Part shown: positions 46,650 through 54,826 of the stretch, piece by piece
Layout: each line of letters begins with the position of its first letter
Numbering within the stretch: position 1 is the first letter of the stretch
From: Oligella sp050920755
GTDB taxonomy: Bacteria; Pseudomonadota; Gammaproteobacteria; Burkholderiales; Burkholderiaceae_B
DNA: 64,000 bases
Direction: 5' to 3'
Assembly (NCBI RefSeq): GCF_050920755.1
Contig: NZ_CP158480.1
Coordinates: 1,922,001 to 1,986,000, forward strand
Notes under the pieces: model-generated
What the model was told of the DNA's origin: nothing
The model's input: only the letters and a program-made list of their open reading frames with translations
Database searches by the model: none
Program-made: the position numbers and the translations under genes

Positions 46650-48544
46650 TCTAGCCCCCATGTCTTAATTAACAAACGCTGAACCGTCTGAGCCACTTTT
46701 AAAGCGCGCGCTGAGTCTTTCTCATACAAATAGATTGCAAGCTCATGAATTGAACGCAACCTAAACATATCCGCGATACCTATTTGTGCATATAAAAAAT
46801 ATTTATTTGTTTCAATCACAACTTGAGTCGCTAAAAGCGAGTTGCCACCCATCTCAAAAAAGTCTGTATCGCGCATTGTTAACGGATCTATTTGCGTACC
46901 TAACACAGCAGAAAAAATAGCCGCCACTACATACACCACCTCTACAGGGAGCTGTCCTTGAGCACTATAATTTGACGGATTTGACGGGTTTAACTCATTT
47001 CCCCTGTCAAATTCAGAGGATGGCAAAATTACAATACGCTTGGGGTTCAGCTGCCCAAGAAAATGAGTTGCTAAGGTATTTTGAATTTCATGAATCGACA
47101 AGGGTGCATTAACTGAGCTTTCAACCAGCAACGAAAAATTCCCTCCCTTGCCACTCTGCTCATCTATCAGCTTAACCTGTCGCCCTAAGATTCTCTCTAT
47201 TAGGCCCGTTAATTCTTTTTTACTGAGTAGGCGACCCGCAACCATAAAATCATCGTCACTTAACACCTGGGGTTTTAGTGTTAAACGGTACTTGCTATCA
47301 GAAACAAGCTGCCCAATAGGTCGCCCAAGATTTGCAGATGAGTATGCGTAAAGCCTTAATAAATGCTTAAAACAATCAACTAGTTTGACAATATCTGAAG
47401 CAGAGATTAAGTCCTCATTCACATCCCAATTAAAACCTACTGTCTCACCTACTTGAACCACTTGAACATCCAACCCGACGTTTACCCCTCTAGATAAAGC
47501 ATACTGGACTTGACCAAAGGTTTGATTAATAACACCAGAAAAAAGTGACCCACATGCCAGCAAGTCGGTATAGACAACGGGCGCAATCTCTTGACACCCA
47601 GTTAGCTTCGTTAACTCCCTCAAAAGACTGACTCCCGACAATGCTTCATTGCCAAAGAAATGGCTGGAGTCACGTAAATACCCAATCGTATCCAACAATG
47701 ATGCCTCTAAATTCACGTCAACCGCTTGGATATAAAAGTCATCACTGAACCATGTCTCACCACCTAGCTGACTCTTTTCATGCTTAAAAAAGGGTAAACT
47801 TAAACGAAATGAGGACTGCTTAGTATATAAAGCAAGGGCCGCACAAAAAACGGCTCTAAGCATGACAGATACCTTTACTCCGGCTGCCACAGCATTGTCT
47901 TGTAACTGCTGCCATACCCTAACTGGTAAGCACCAACAAATGTTTTGCACTGTGCCCTTGGTCTCGTTATATAAGCGCCAAGGCAACGAAGGTAGTGGGT
48001 ACTGAGCCAAATGACGAAAATCCAGCTCTGTCGTAGTATTACCTTGATAACTTGCCGTACTTTTAGGAAAACTAAATAACTCCTCAGCTTCGCCACCCAC
48101 GGCAAGTTGGTAGGCGATGGATAGCTCATGCAAGAAGAGATATACATTCGCTGGATTTAGTATCGCCATATTAGCCACGAACTGCGTGCGTACTTTACCC
48201 TCAGCCTCATTCGTGCATGTCACTACCAAAAACAGTGACTCTTTTAGTAAGGTATTCGCGGCTTCCTTGGCAATTGTTGGCAACAAGCCATCTTGCACCT
48301 GTGTCTCTTCATCTTGGCAGTTCAAAAGAAGTGCATAAGTCCCCTCTTCTCGACGCTCCATTTGACCTGTTGGTGTCAGTCGCAAGCTAAAAATAGGATA
48401 ACGACTTGCAACCTCATACAACACGCTGGAAAATAGTGAGACGTTAAAATTCACACCCTCAAATTCGACAAGAAAAAACGATCCTAACCCGCTATTTTGC
48501 GAATCAATCCATGCAGCCAAACCCAAATCCGTCAACTTTTGCAT
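46646..48544 (-). CDS. NRPS: degenerate cyclization-like domain plus peptidyl carrier domain
   Basis: 632 residues. The first 430 form a condensation/cyclization fold whose active motif is lost (VANMAILNPANVYLFLHEL where DxxxxD or HHxxxDG is expected) but whose late motifs remain Cy-like (IAPVVYTDLL, INQTFGQVQYALS, VGFNWDV). A PCP domain follows (DFFEMGGNSLLATQVV, serine near residue 570). AngN/BasD-like proteins of anguibactin and acinetobactin pathways have comparable split Cy-PCP parts. It is 10 nt after the ligase gene and coupled to the next NRPS gene. It offers the only PCP with a complete core motif in these NRPS frames. Confidence 0.83.
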   Translation of the reverse strand: MQKLTDLGLAAWIDSQNSGLGSFFLVEFEGVNFNVSLFSSVLYEVASRYPIFSLRLTPTGQMERREEGTYALLLNCQDEETQVQDGLLPTIAKEAANTLLKESLFLVVTCTNEAEGKVRTQFVANMAILNPANVYLFLHELSIAYQLAVGGEAEELFSFPKSTASYQGNTTTELDFRHLAQYPLPSLPWRLYNETKGTVQNICWCLPVRVWQQLQDNAVAAGVKVSVMLRAVFCAALALYTKQSSFRLSLPFFKHEKSQLGGETWFSDDFYIQAVDVNLEASLLDTIGYLRDSSHFFGNEALSGVSLLRELTKLTGCQEIAPVVYTDLLACGSLFSGVINQTFGQVQYALSRGVNVGLDVQVVQVGETVGFNWDVNEDLISASDIVKLVDCFKHLLRLYAYSSANLGRPIGQLVSDSKYRLTLKPQVLSDDDFMVAGRLLSKKELTGLIERILGRQVKLIDEQSGKGGNFSLLVESSVNAPLSIHEIQNTLATHFLGQLNPKRIVILPSSEFDRGNELNPSNPSNYSAQGQLPVEVVYVVAAIFSAVLGTQIDPLTMRDTDFFEMGGNSLLATQVVIETNKYFLYAQIGIADMFRLRSIHELAIYLYEKDSARALKVAQTVQRLLIKTWGLE

Positions 48545-48554
48545 TACAACTGCC

Positions 48555-50129
48555 CTACCGTCTTACTTTGCCAATCAAAGTAAAATCAAACTCATCCACC
48601 ACACTAACCACATCCGGCAATTTATTTAGTGCAATATGCTGCTGCGTAAGATACTTTCTTACTTTCACCAGATTGAAATTATCAGGTTTATCCGTAATAA
48701 TTTGGACGCAAATTTTTTCCCCCAGCAACTCATCAGGCACCCCTGTCACCAACACATCCTTAACATCTGGATGAGCATAAAGTAACTCCTCAATTTCGCC
48801 AGGCATAATCTTTTCACCAGCTCGGTTAATGACTTCTTTCAATCGTCCTGTGACGGTAATATTATTGTTTTCATCAAGATAACCTAAGTCTCCCGTGATA
48901 TAAAAACCATCCTCAGTGAAGCTGCGCTTATTGACTTCATCTGGCGCAAAATAAGCATTAATTGTGTAAGGACCTCGTGTTGTAATTACACCAACTTCAC
49001 CGACACCTAGCACCTTACCCTCTAAATCAAGTATCTGTATTTCATCAAAATCAGAAAGGCGCTTTCCTTGTGTATTTATCTGAACTTCACGGTTGTCGTC
49101 TAAGCGAGTGTAATTCACTAGACCCTCAGCCATCCCATAAACTTGCTGTAGCGTTAGATCCAATGTATCCAGCAAGCGAGCTGCTAACTCCGAAGAAAAC
49201 TTGGCCCCGCCAACCTGAACAACTTCCAAACTACTTAAATCGAATTTGTCTATCATTGCTGAATTTAGCCAAGCCACGACCAAAGAAGGCACTAATGAAG
49301 TTTGCGTAATTTTGTGTCGTTCAATAAGCCCAAAACACTCTGTGGGCGAGCTATTATCAGCAATAACTAAGGTCGCACCCGCATAAATAACCCCCAAAAA
49401 ACCTGGCGAACTCATCGGGAAATTATGAGACACAGGAAGCACTAATAAATGTTTCGTATCCTGCTGCAAATTTGCAACTACCGCGCTCTCTCTAACTGAA
49501 TACAAATAATCATCATGCGTCCGAGGAATTAACTTTGGCAAACCTGTCGTACCACCTGAAAGCTGCAAAAAAGCCACCGCACGACTATCCACTGGCTGAT
49601 AATGTGTTTTCTCTTTTAACTTGGACCGATCCCCATCACATTGAGGTAGCTCCCCTTGAAAAACTGTTTGAATAATTTCTAAATGAGGCAAGTCACCTGA
49701 AAAATGATGAATGATTTGCTCAGCGGTGCTATCGCTCTCATGCTTGCACAATCGCAAATACACTCTAGCTTGACTAAATTTAGCAATATGACCAATTTCA
49801 TAGGAGCGATGACCATCTAAGCAAAAGATAGGAAGCGCACCAAGATAATATAAACCGAATAAAACATAAAAAAACTCTAGGACGTTAGCTGACTGCAACA
49901 CCACTAGATCATCCTTACGCACGCCCTGCTCATGCAACCACTCGCCCCAAGCAAGCGCTTTAAAATAGAACGCCTCATAGCTGACTTCATCCTCACCAAG
50001 CACGAGAGCCGTATTGGTGGCAAATTTTTGGCAAGAACGTTCAAAGAACTCAAACAGCGACTCCCCTTGCCATAAACCATTGGCAATATAAGTCTCAGCG
50101 CGTTCCTGAGGAAATAGTGTAAATTCCAT
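48555..50129 (-). CDS. Aryl-acid AMP ligase (EntE/DhbE/PchD-like)
   Basis: 524 residues from the ATG at 50129 (AAGG upstream; an in-frame GTG lies three codons before). Motifs: LQLSGGTTGLPKLIPRTHDDYLYSV reduced to SGGTTGLPK, PVSHNFPMSSPGFLG, QVGGAKFSSELAARL, QQVYGMAEGLVNYTRLDD, YITGDLGYLDENNNITVTGR and INRAGEKIMPGEIE. These match EntE and relatives that adenylate 2,3-dihydroxybenzoate or salicylate and load a carrier protein. It is the first gene of the leftward operon, behind a Fur-like site. The acid itself must come from elsewhere, because no entABC or pchAB homologue is present. Confidence 0.9.
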   Translation of the reverse strand: MEFTLFPQERAETYIANGLWQGESLFEFFERSCQKFATNTALVLGEDEVSYEAFYFKALAWGEWLHEQGVRKDDLVVLQSANVLEFFYVLFGLYYLGALPIFCLDGHRSYEIGHIAKFSQARVYLRLCKHESDSTAEQIIHHFSGDLPHLEIIQTVFQGELPQCDGDRSKLKEKTHYQPVDSRAVAFLQLSGGTTGLPKLIPRTHDDYLYSVRESAVVANLQQDTKHLLVLPVSHNFPMSSPGFLGVIYAGATLVIADNSSPTECFGLIERHKITQTSLVPSLVVAWLNSAMIDKFDLSSLEVVQVGGAKFSSELAARLLDTLDLTLQQVYGMAEGLVNYTRLDDNREVQINTQGKRLSDFDEIQILDLEGKVLGVGEVGVITTRGPYTINAYFAPDEVNKRSFTEDGFYITGDLGYLDENNNITVTGRLKEVINRAGEKIMPGEIEELLYAHPDVKDVLVTGVPDELLGEKICVQIITDKPDNFNLVKVRKYLTQQHIALNKLPDVVSVVDEFDFTLIGKVRR

Positions 50130-50194
50130 GTCCTGCACCTTTTAATTTAACAGTCGGTTAACGCAAGGAAAACCAACGATAGAAAATTCATTAT

Positions 50195-50223
50195 TTGCAA
50201 ATGATAATTAATATCGTTATGAT
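50195..50223 (+). promoter_or_regulatory. Fur-box-covered promoter in the divergent siderophore control region
   Basis: TTGCAA, 17-nt spacer, TATGAT on the plus strand. The 19-mer at 50203-50221 agrees with the Fur consensus GATAATGATAATCATTATC at 14 positions and covers spacer and -10. It lies between the leftward operon (ATG 50129) and the rightward thioesterase gene (ATG 50270), so one site could repress both. Confidence 0.72.
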
Positions 50224-50269
50224 TCTAATCAGAACATATAGTATCATTTCATTTTAATTTTGCAAACAA

Positions 50270-51013
50270 ATGAAACAAGATAATGAAATTTATACGCTGT
50301 ACTGTTTACCCTCAGCAGGTAGCAGTGCTTCCATGTATCATCCGTGGCAAAACTTAGCACCCACTCATTTTCGTATTAAAGCAATTGATTATCCAGGTCA
50401 TGGCTCACGCATCACTGAGGCATTGATCCAACACCCCGGTAACTTAATAAATGATATTGCAGATACTATTTTGGCAACTCATGACCAAACGAAAGATATT
50501 GTTTTGTTTGGTCATAGCCTAGGTGCAGGCTTATTACCTTTTGTTGCTCAAAAGATACAGAAGGAGTCTACTTCTCAACACATTGCTTTAATGGTAATCA
50601 GTGGACGCGGTTATCGATCCAAGACACGGGCGACACAACATGAATTAGATGATCAAAATGCGCTCCTCAACTTTCTTCAACGATATGAAGGCATACCCGC
50701 TGCTTTGTTGACAAATCAAGAAGCCTTAGATTTCTTTTTTCCCATTATCAAAAATGATATTTTGCTCAATAATGCCTTATTAAGGCTTCATTCTGAAATG
50801 ACCATAACAACTACTCCTTTACTCGTCTTTTCAGGAGCTGAGGACAGAAATGTGACGCTCGAAACACTTAATGAGTGGCGTCATTTAACCAATCAATGGC
50901 GTGGCGTTGAGTTTTTTGAGGGCGGTCACTTTTATTTAAGCAGCACAAAAAACATTAGCGCCATGCTGAAAAGTATCCTTACTCATCTCCAGCGCCCTAA
51001 TTACACCGATTGA
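50270..51013 (+). CDS. Type II thioesterase of the siderophore cluster
   Basis: 247 residues, alpha/beta hydrolase of the GrsT/LgrE group: YCLPSAGSSASMYHPW at the start, DYPGHGSR, nucleophile elbow FGHSLGAGLLP (Ser83), FSGAEDRNVT (Asp region) and EGGHFYL (His). It would clear misloaded carrier proteins; it could also release the product, because no thioesterase domain is fused to the NRPS. No ribosome site is obvious at the ATG. Confidence 0.9.
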   Translation: MKQDNEIYTLYCLPSAGSSASMYHPWQNLAPTHFRIKAIDYPGHGSRITEALIQHPGNLINDIADTILATHDQTKDIVLFGHSLGAGLLPFVAQKIQKESTSQHIALMVISGRGYRSKTRATQHELDDQNALLNFLQRYEGIPAALLTNQEALDFFFPIIKNDILLNNALLRLHSEMTITTTPLLVFSGAEDRNVTLETLNEWRHLTNQWRGVEFFEGGHFYLSSTKNISAMLKSILTHLQRPNYTD

Positions 51014-51024
51014 GGTTACTTGTT

Positions 51025-52395
51025 ATGTCCCGTTCTATCGAATGTTCCGTTAAGAATTTGCAGCAACTAATCAACACTGAAGTTCTTACCAAATACCAGT
51101 GGCAAATTGTTTTTACTTGTTTCGCGTTAGTTTTACTTGATGGTCTTGATATTGCAATTATTGCGTACCTTGCCCCTCTGATTCGAACGGATTTAGGTTT
51201 AGAGACAACACAACTGCCTTACTTATTTTCTTCAGGTGTCTTAGGTCTGATGATAGGGAGCTTACTATTTGGTCCATTAGCTGACCGTTATGGCAGAAAA
51301 AATATTCTGATCCTATCGTCTATACTGTTTGCCATCTTTACCATTGCTTGCGGTTTTGCGCCAAATTTTTATCTTCTCGTCATCTGCCGCTTTTTAACAG
51401 GCTTAGGACTTGGCGGTGCCATGCCAATTAGCCTCTCGCTATGTACCGAATACATGCCCTTACGCCACCGTATGATTTTATCGACTCTAGCATGGTGCGG
51501 CTTTACGCTTGGCATTGCCTTTGGCGGTATTTTTGCTTCACTGTTGGTTTCCTCTCTTGGCTGGCGAGGTTTATTTATCTTAACAGGTGCTATACCACTA
51601 CTTTTTCTATTTCTCGTAGCAAGAGTCTTGCCAGAATCACTGGAGTTTTTAGTCCGCAACAACAAAGCCTCAAAGCTAGATAACGTTCAAGGAATTGTAG
51701 ACAAACTATACACAGGCAAGTACAAAATCACGCCATCAGCCACAGTACATAATGGCGCTTCCAGGCAACCTATAAAGATGCTTTTTAGCCCTCAGCATCG
51801 ACTGTTAACGTTGGCTCTTTGGGTCGCATTTTTTGGCTCGTTGCTATTATTTTATTTACTTACCTTTTGGACACCTATTTTATTAGGCGATCTATATTCT
51901 TTTGCTCAAACCAACTTTATCACCATGATGTTACCAATAGGTGGCACTGTCGGTGCCTTTGTTTTAGCACGTTGGATCGATAAGCAGGGCAAGCCTTTTT
52001 TAAGATTAGCTAGTGCTTATTTTGCTGCTGGTTTTTTGCTCCTTTTCTTTCCCTCGTTGACCGCTTGGCATACCGCATTGATACTGATCGTATTTTTAAT
52101 TGGCTTTACTATCGCAGGCGCACAAAACGGTTTAAATCTAGTCGCTGCCACCGTTTACGACACCAGAATGCGTGCTACTGGCGTTAGTTGGGCAATGGCA
52201 ATAGGTCGTCTAGGCTCTATTGTGGGTTCTTATATCGGGATTTATATGGTTTCATCGGAACACCCGATGAAACTATTTGTGTATTTAGCCACCATTGGTC
52301 TTGCCTGCGCTTGTGCCTTATTTGTCGTGAGTCGCTCAATAGCCAAACAAACAAATCATCAAAGCAACCCGAAACAACACTTGATCAAAGAATAA
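51025..52395 (+). CDS. MFS transporter, aromatic acid:H+ symporter-like
   Basis: 456 residues from the ATG at 51025 (GAGG upstream), 11 bp after the thioesterase stop. Twelve membrane segments with the AAHS signatures LLDGLDIAIIAYLAPLIRTD (DGxD motif of helix 1), LFGPLADRYGRKNILI (loop 2-3) and RFLTGLGLGGAMPISLSLCTEY. PcaK/BenK-type relatives import aromatic acids. In this setting it may bring in the aryl building block, or it may export the finished siderophore, as some MFS proteins do; sequence alone does not decide. Confidence 0.8.
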   Translation: MSRSIECSVKNLQQLINTEVLTKYQWQIVFTCFALVLLDGLDIAIIAYLAPLIRTDLGLETTQLPYLFSSGVLGLMIGSLLFGPLADRYGRKNILILSSILFAIFTIACGFAPNFYLLVICRFLTGLGLGGAMPISLSLCTEYMPLRHRMILSTLAWCGFTLGIAFGGIFASLLVSSLGWRGLFILTGAIPLLFLFLVARVLPESLEFLVRNNKASKLDNVQGIVDKLYTGKYKITPSATVHNGASRQPIKMLFSPQHRLLTLALWVAFFGSLLLFYLLTFWTPILLGDLYSFAQTNFITMMLPIGGTVGAFVLARWIDKQGKPFLRLASAYFAAGFLLLFFPSLTAWHTALILIVFLIGFTIAGAQNGLNLVAATVYDTRMRATGVSWAMAIGRLGSIVGSYIGIYMVSSEHPMKLFVYLATIGLACACALFVVSRSIAKQTNHQSNPKQHLIKE

Positions 52396-52425
52396 GAAAT
52401 CCGACAAATAGTTTAAACCACACCA

Positions 52426-53205
52426 TTAAGCAAATAGTTGGTGCAAATTGACCAATTGTAGCTGTTGCTTTGGATTATTATGGCAAACATGAATTAATAA
52501 CTTTGGATGCAAATCCACCTCATGGCAATAGAGCGGTTTATCGACAGCATCGAGTTTTCGCTTAGCGGTAGTTCGCTCATCAATGACCTGCGAACCAACG
52601 GTATTGATTTGTGCTAGCTCATCAATAAGACCTGTTCCTAAGGCCTTTAAATACGCCTCTTTACGTGTCCAATAAAATAAAAAATCGCATGCGTTTTGAA
52701 TCTTTTGCTGTTCGCATGGATGCATCACAGCCAGCATGGTCTGATAGTTAACTATTTTAAAAGCTTCAGCATCTACCCCTAAATACTCCTGATCATTTGC
52801 TATTAAGATACAGATAAAATCATCGCAATGGCTGACTGAAAAGAACAAAGAAGCTTGTGGCTTAGGCAAAGCACTCAAGGGGTCCAGATAAGGCTTACCG
52901 CGACGAGCATACTTTAAACTTAAACTAGCTGCCAAACCTAGTGTTGCTCGGTCTATCTTAATATTCTGTTCCGTTAAGCTTTCTATACCTAGACGGTTGC
53001 TATAGCAATCCTCTTGCAAAAGCAATGCCAACACCAAACGTCTTAAACCAAAACTTAAGGTCTGTTGAAGCGCTGTTTTCATGTGTTTATAGGTGCTTAT
53101 GTGTAGTTTCTCTTCTGCCGAAAGGCAATGCTGACAGAGCATCAATCCTATATTTCCGTTTGGGACTAACTTATCATAGTCATATGCCAAATAAAATAAA
53201 TACAT
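52426..53205 (-). CDS. Sfp-type 4'-phosphopantetheinyl transferase
   Basis: 259 residues: RRGKPYLDP, SLFFSVSHCDDFICI, YLGVDAEAFKIV (Mg-binding GVDxE) and LFYWTRKEAYLKALGTGL (WxxKEAxxKxxG). It converts apo carrier proteins to holo form using coenzyme A, and so is needed by both the PCP and the stand-alone carrier. It is convergent with the MFS gene (30-bp gap). Confidence 0.92.
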   Translation of the reverse strand: MYLFYLAYDYDKLVPNGNIGLMLCQHCLSAEEKLHISTYKHMKTALQQTLSFGLRRLVLALLLQEDCYSNRLGIESLTEQNIKIDRATLGLAASLSLKYARRGKPYLDPLSALPKPQASLFFSVSHCDDFICILIANDQEYLGVDAEAFKIVNYQTMLAVMHPCEQQKIQNACDFLFYWTRKEAYLKALGTGLIDELAQINTVGSQVIDERTTAKRKLDAVDKPLYCHEVDLHPKLLIHVCHNNPKQQLQLVNLHQLFA

Positions 53206-53350
53206 TCTGAGACCTTTATGTCATCCTGAGCGATAGCAATTTTAAAAAAACGGATTTTGATTGAGTTTGTTGAGCCTTAAAAACCAAGTTGCACAAAATA
53301 CCTTACAGGCTCAGGCTCCTTACTGAACTTACTCTGAATCTACTAGGGAG

Positions 53351-53518
53351 TTACTCCATCGGTATCGCTAACTCATAATACTGGGTGGGATCATGTTTGC
53401 TATTTCCGTACCATGCAATTAACATCATATTCTCTAAGTTTCTCAAAACTTTTCTCGCTGTCCTGACACTTCGGCCCGTAAGCTCCGCGGCCTGCTTAGA
53501 GGTAATTCTGCGATTCAT
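53351..53518 (-). pseudogene. Winged-helix C-terminal fragment (ATP-binding/RecG-like regulator type)
   Basis: 55 codons: ITSKQAAELTGRSVRTARKV, then LRNLENMMLIAWYGNSKHDP and a short end. The helix-turn-helix with arginine-rich recognition helix resembles the C-terminal wHTH of AlbA_2-type putative DNA-binding proteins. It lacks an N-terminal domain and follows IS debris, so it is probably a remnant. The 145 bp between it and the transferase gene hold nothing I recognise. Confidence 0.45.
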
Positions 53519-53532
53519 TACTAAGTACTACA

Positions 53533-53606
53533 ATACTTTGACCGCCACTTATAAAATGTTGAAACACCAATCCCTTCTTCACGGCAAAGCTGGGCAACAG
53601 GAATGC
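53533..53606 (-). pseudogene. Remnant of another IS3-family OrfA
   Basis: About 24 codons, IPVAQLCREEGIGVSTFYKW then RSKY. This is the helix-turn-helix of IS407/IS2-type OrfA proteins and differs from the OrfA of the IS3 copies in this window. It is cut on the right by IS3 copy 2. Confidence 0.7.
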
Positions 53607-54811
53607 TGATCCTAGTCAGAAAAGTAGACAAACACTCCCTCTAAAGCGTATGCTTATTTCACAGGAGAAATTAACATGCCCAAACGCTTTAGTCCAGAAT
53701 TTAAACAATAAGCTGTTAGCTATGCCTTAGCTAATAGCGACCAATCTATTGCCGCACTTGCCAATCATTTAGGCATTGGCGAATCTACCTTAGACCGTTG
53801 GATACGGCAGCAACAAGGCGGAACAAGTAAACGTCCTTTAAGCCCTGAGCAAGAGCGCATTCGTCAGCTTGAAAAAGAGAATCTTGAACTGAAACAGGCA
53901 AATGAAATCTTAAAAAAGGCGCACGTGTACTTTGTCAAAAATCCAAGTCGCTAAAGTACACGTTTATTCTGGAGAACTTGGAATGCTATCCTTTAGCTAT
54001 CCTTTGCCGAACCTTATCGGTCAGTTGCTCAGGCTTCTATGCCTGGCGTAAGCGTTCTACACAGCCTTGTGCCTTAAAGCTGGCGTTACATCGTGAGTTT
54101 TTAAAGCACAAAGGGCGCGTAGGCGCACCAAGCTTAGTTCAGGACATGCGCGAACAAGGCTTTTATGTGTCTGAGCGTACTATCGGACGTTATCTGCAAG
54201 AGGCGAATTTACGCTGCAAAGTGGCACGTAAATTCAAGAGAACTACGGACTCTAATCACCGCCTTCCTGTGGTGGCGAACCATTTAAATCGGCAGTTTAC
54301 GGTAAGTGCTCCTAATAAAGTCTGGGTTACCGATATTACTTATTTAAGAACTCAGGAGGGATGGCTCTATCTTTGTGTCATGTTAGATTTATTTAGTCGT
54401 CGTATTGTGGGTTGGACAACAGGCTCGCGAATTGATCGTCAATTAGTCAATGAGAGTTTGCGTATGGCTATGCTTCAACAAGGATGCCCACGAGACGTAT
54501 TGATTCACTCCGATCAAGGGAGTCAATATTGCAGTGCTGACTTTAGGGCCTTAACGTTAACGTATGGCGCCACACAAAGCATGAGTCGTCGAGGTAACTG
54601 TTGGGATAATGCTGTGGCAGAAAGCTTCTTCCATACCCTAAAAGCACATATTATTCATGGAGAGAACTATCGAACAAGAGACCAACTCAAACACGTATTA
54701 TTTGAGTACATTGAAGTGTATTACAACAGAATGCGACGCCACTCAGCCAATGGCTGGCTTAGTCCCATTCAATATGAACAAAATTATTATGTTGCTTTAG
54801 AGGAACAGACT
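53607..54811 (+). mobile_element. IS3-family element, copy 2, right end lost
   Basis: Same element as at 42540-43767 but in opposite orientation. The left end TGATCCTAGTCAGAAAAGTA is intact. The right end stops at ...GGAACAGACT where IS5 copy 2 begins, losing the terminal 23 bp, so the copy should be immobile on its own. Confidence 0.92.
53676..53954 (+). pseudogene. IS3 OrfA, copy 2, nonsense mutant
   Basis: Identical in reading to copy 1 except for a TAA at codon 12 (FKQ then stop) where copy 1 has CAA. The helix-turn-helix and zipper are otherwise intact, including the A6G slippery site. Confidence 0.9.
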
Positions 54812-54826
54812 GAGACTTTTGCATAA
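53978..54826 (+). CDS. IS3 transposase OrfB, copy 2
   Basis: The protein sequence is the same as copy 1 over the shared length, with catalytic TDITYL, LIHSDQGSQY and NAVAESFF. Its last residues (TETFA) come from the adjoining IS5 end instead of the native TVY. With OrfA disrupted and the right end missing it is probably not functional as an element, though it could act in trans if expressed. Confidence 0.85.
   Translation: MECYPLAILCRTLSVSCSGFYAWRKRSTQPCALKLALHREFLKHKGRVGAPSLVQDMREQGFYVSERTIGRYLQEANLRCKVARKFKRTTDSNHRLPVVANHLNRQFTVSAPNKVWVTDITYLRTQEGWLYLCVMLDLFSRRIVGWTTGSRIDRQLVNESLRMAMLQQGCPRDVLIHSDQGSQYCSADFRALTLTYGATQSMSRRGNCWDNAVAESFFHTLKAHIIHGENYRTRDQLKHVLFEYIEVYYNRMRRHSANGWLSPIQYEQNYYVALEEQTETFA

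Noticed and set aside
53212..53220. GAGACCTTT resembling the IS5 terminal repeat near the transferase gene start
   Set aside because: The match is only nine bases, diverges at once (ATGTC instead of GCAAT), and no IS body adjoins.
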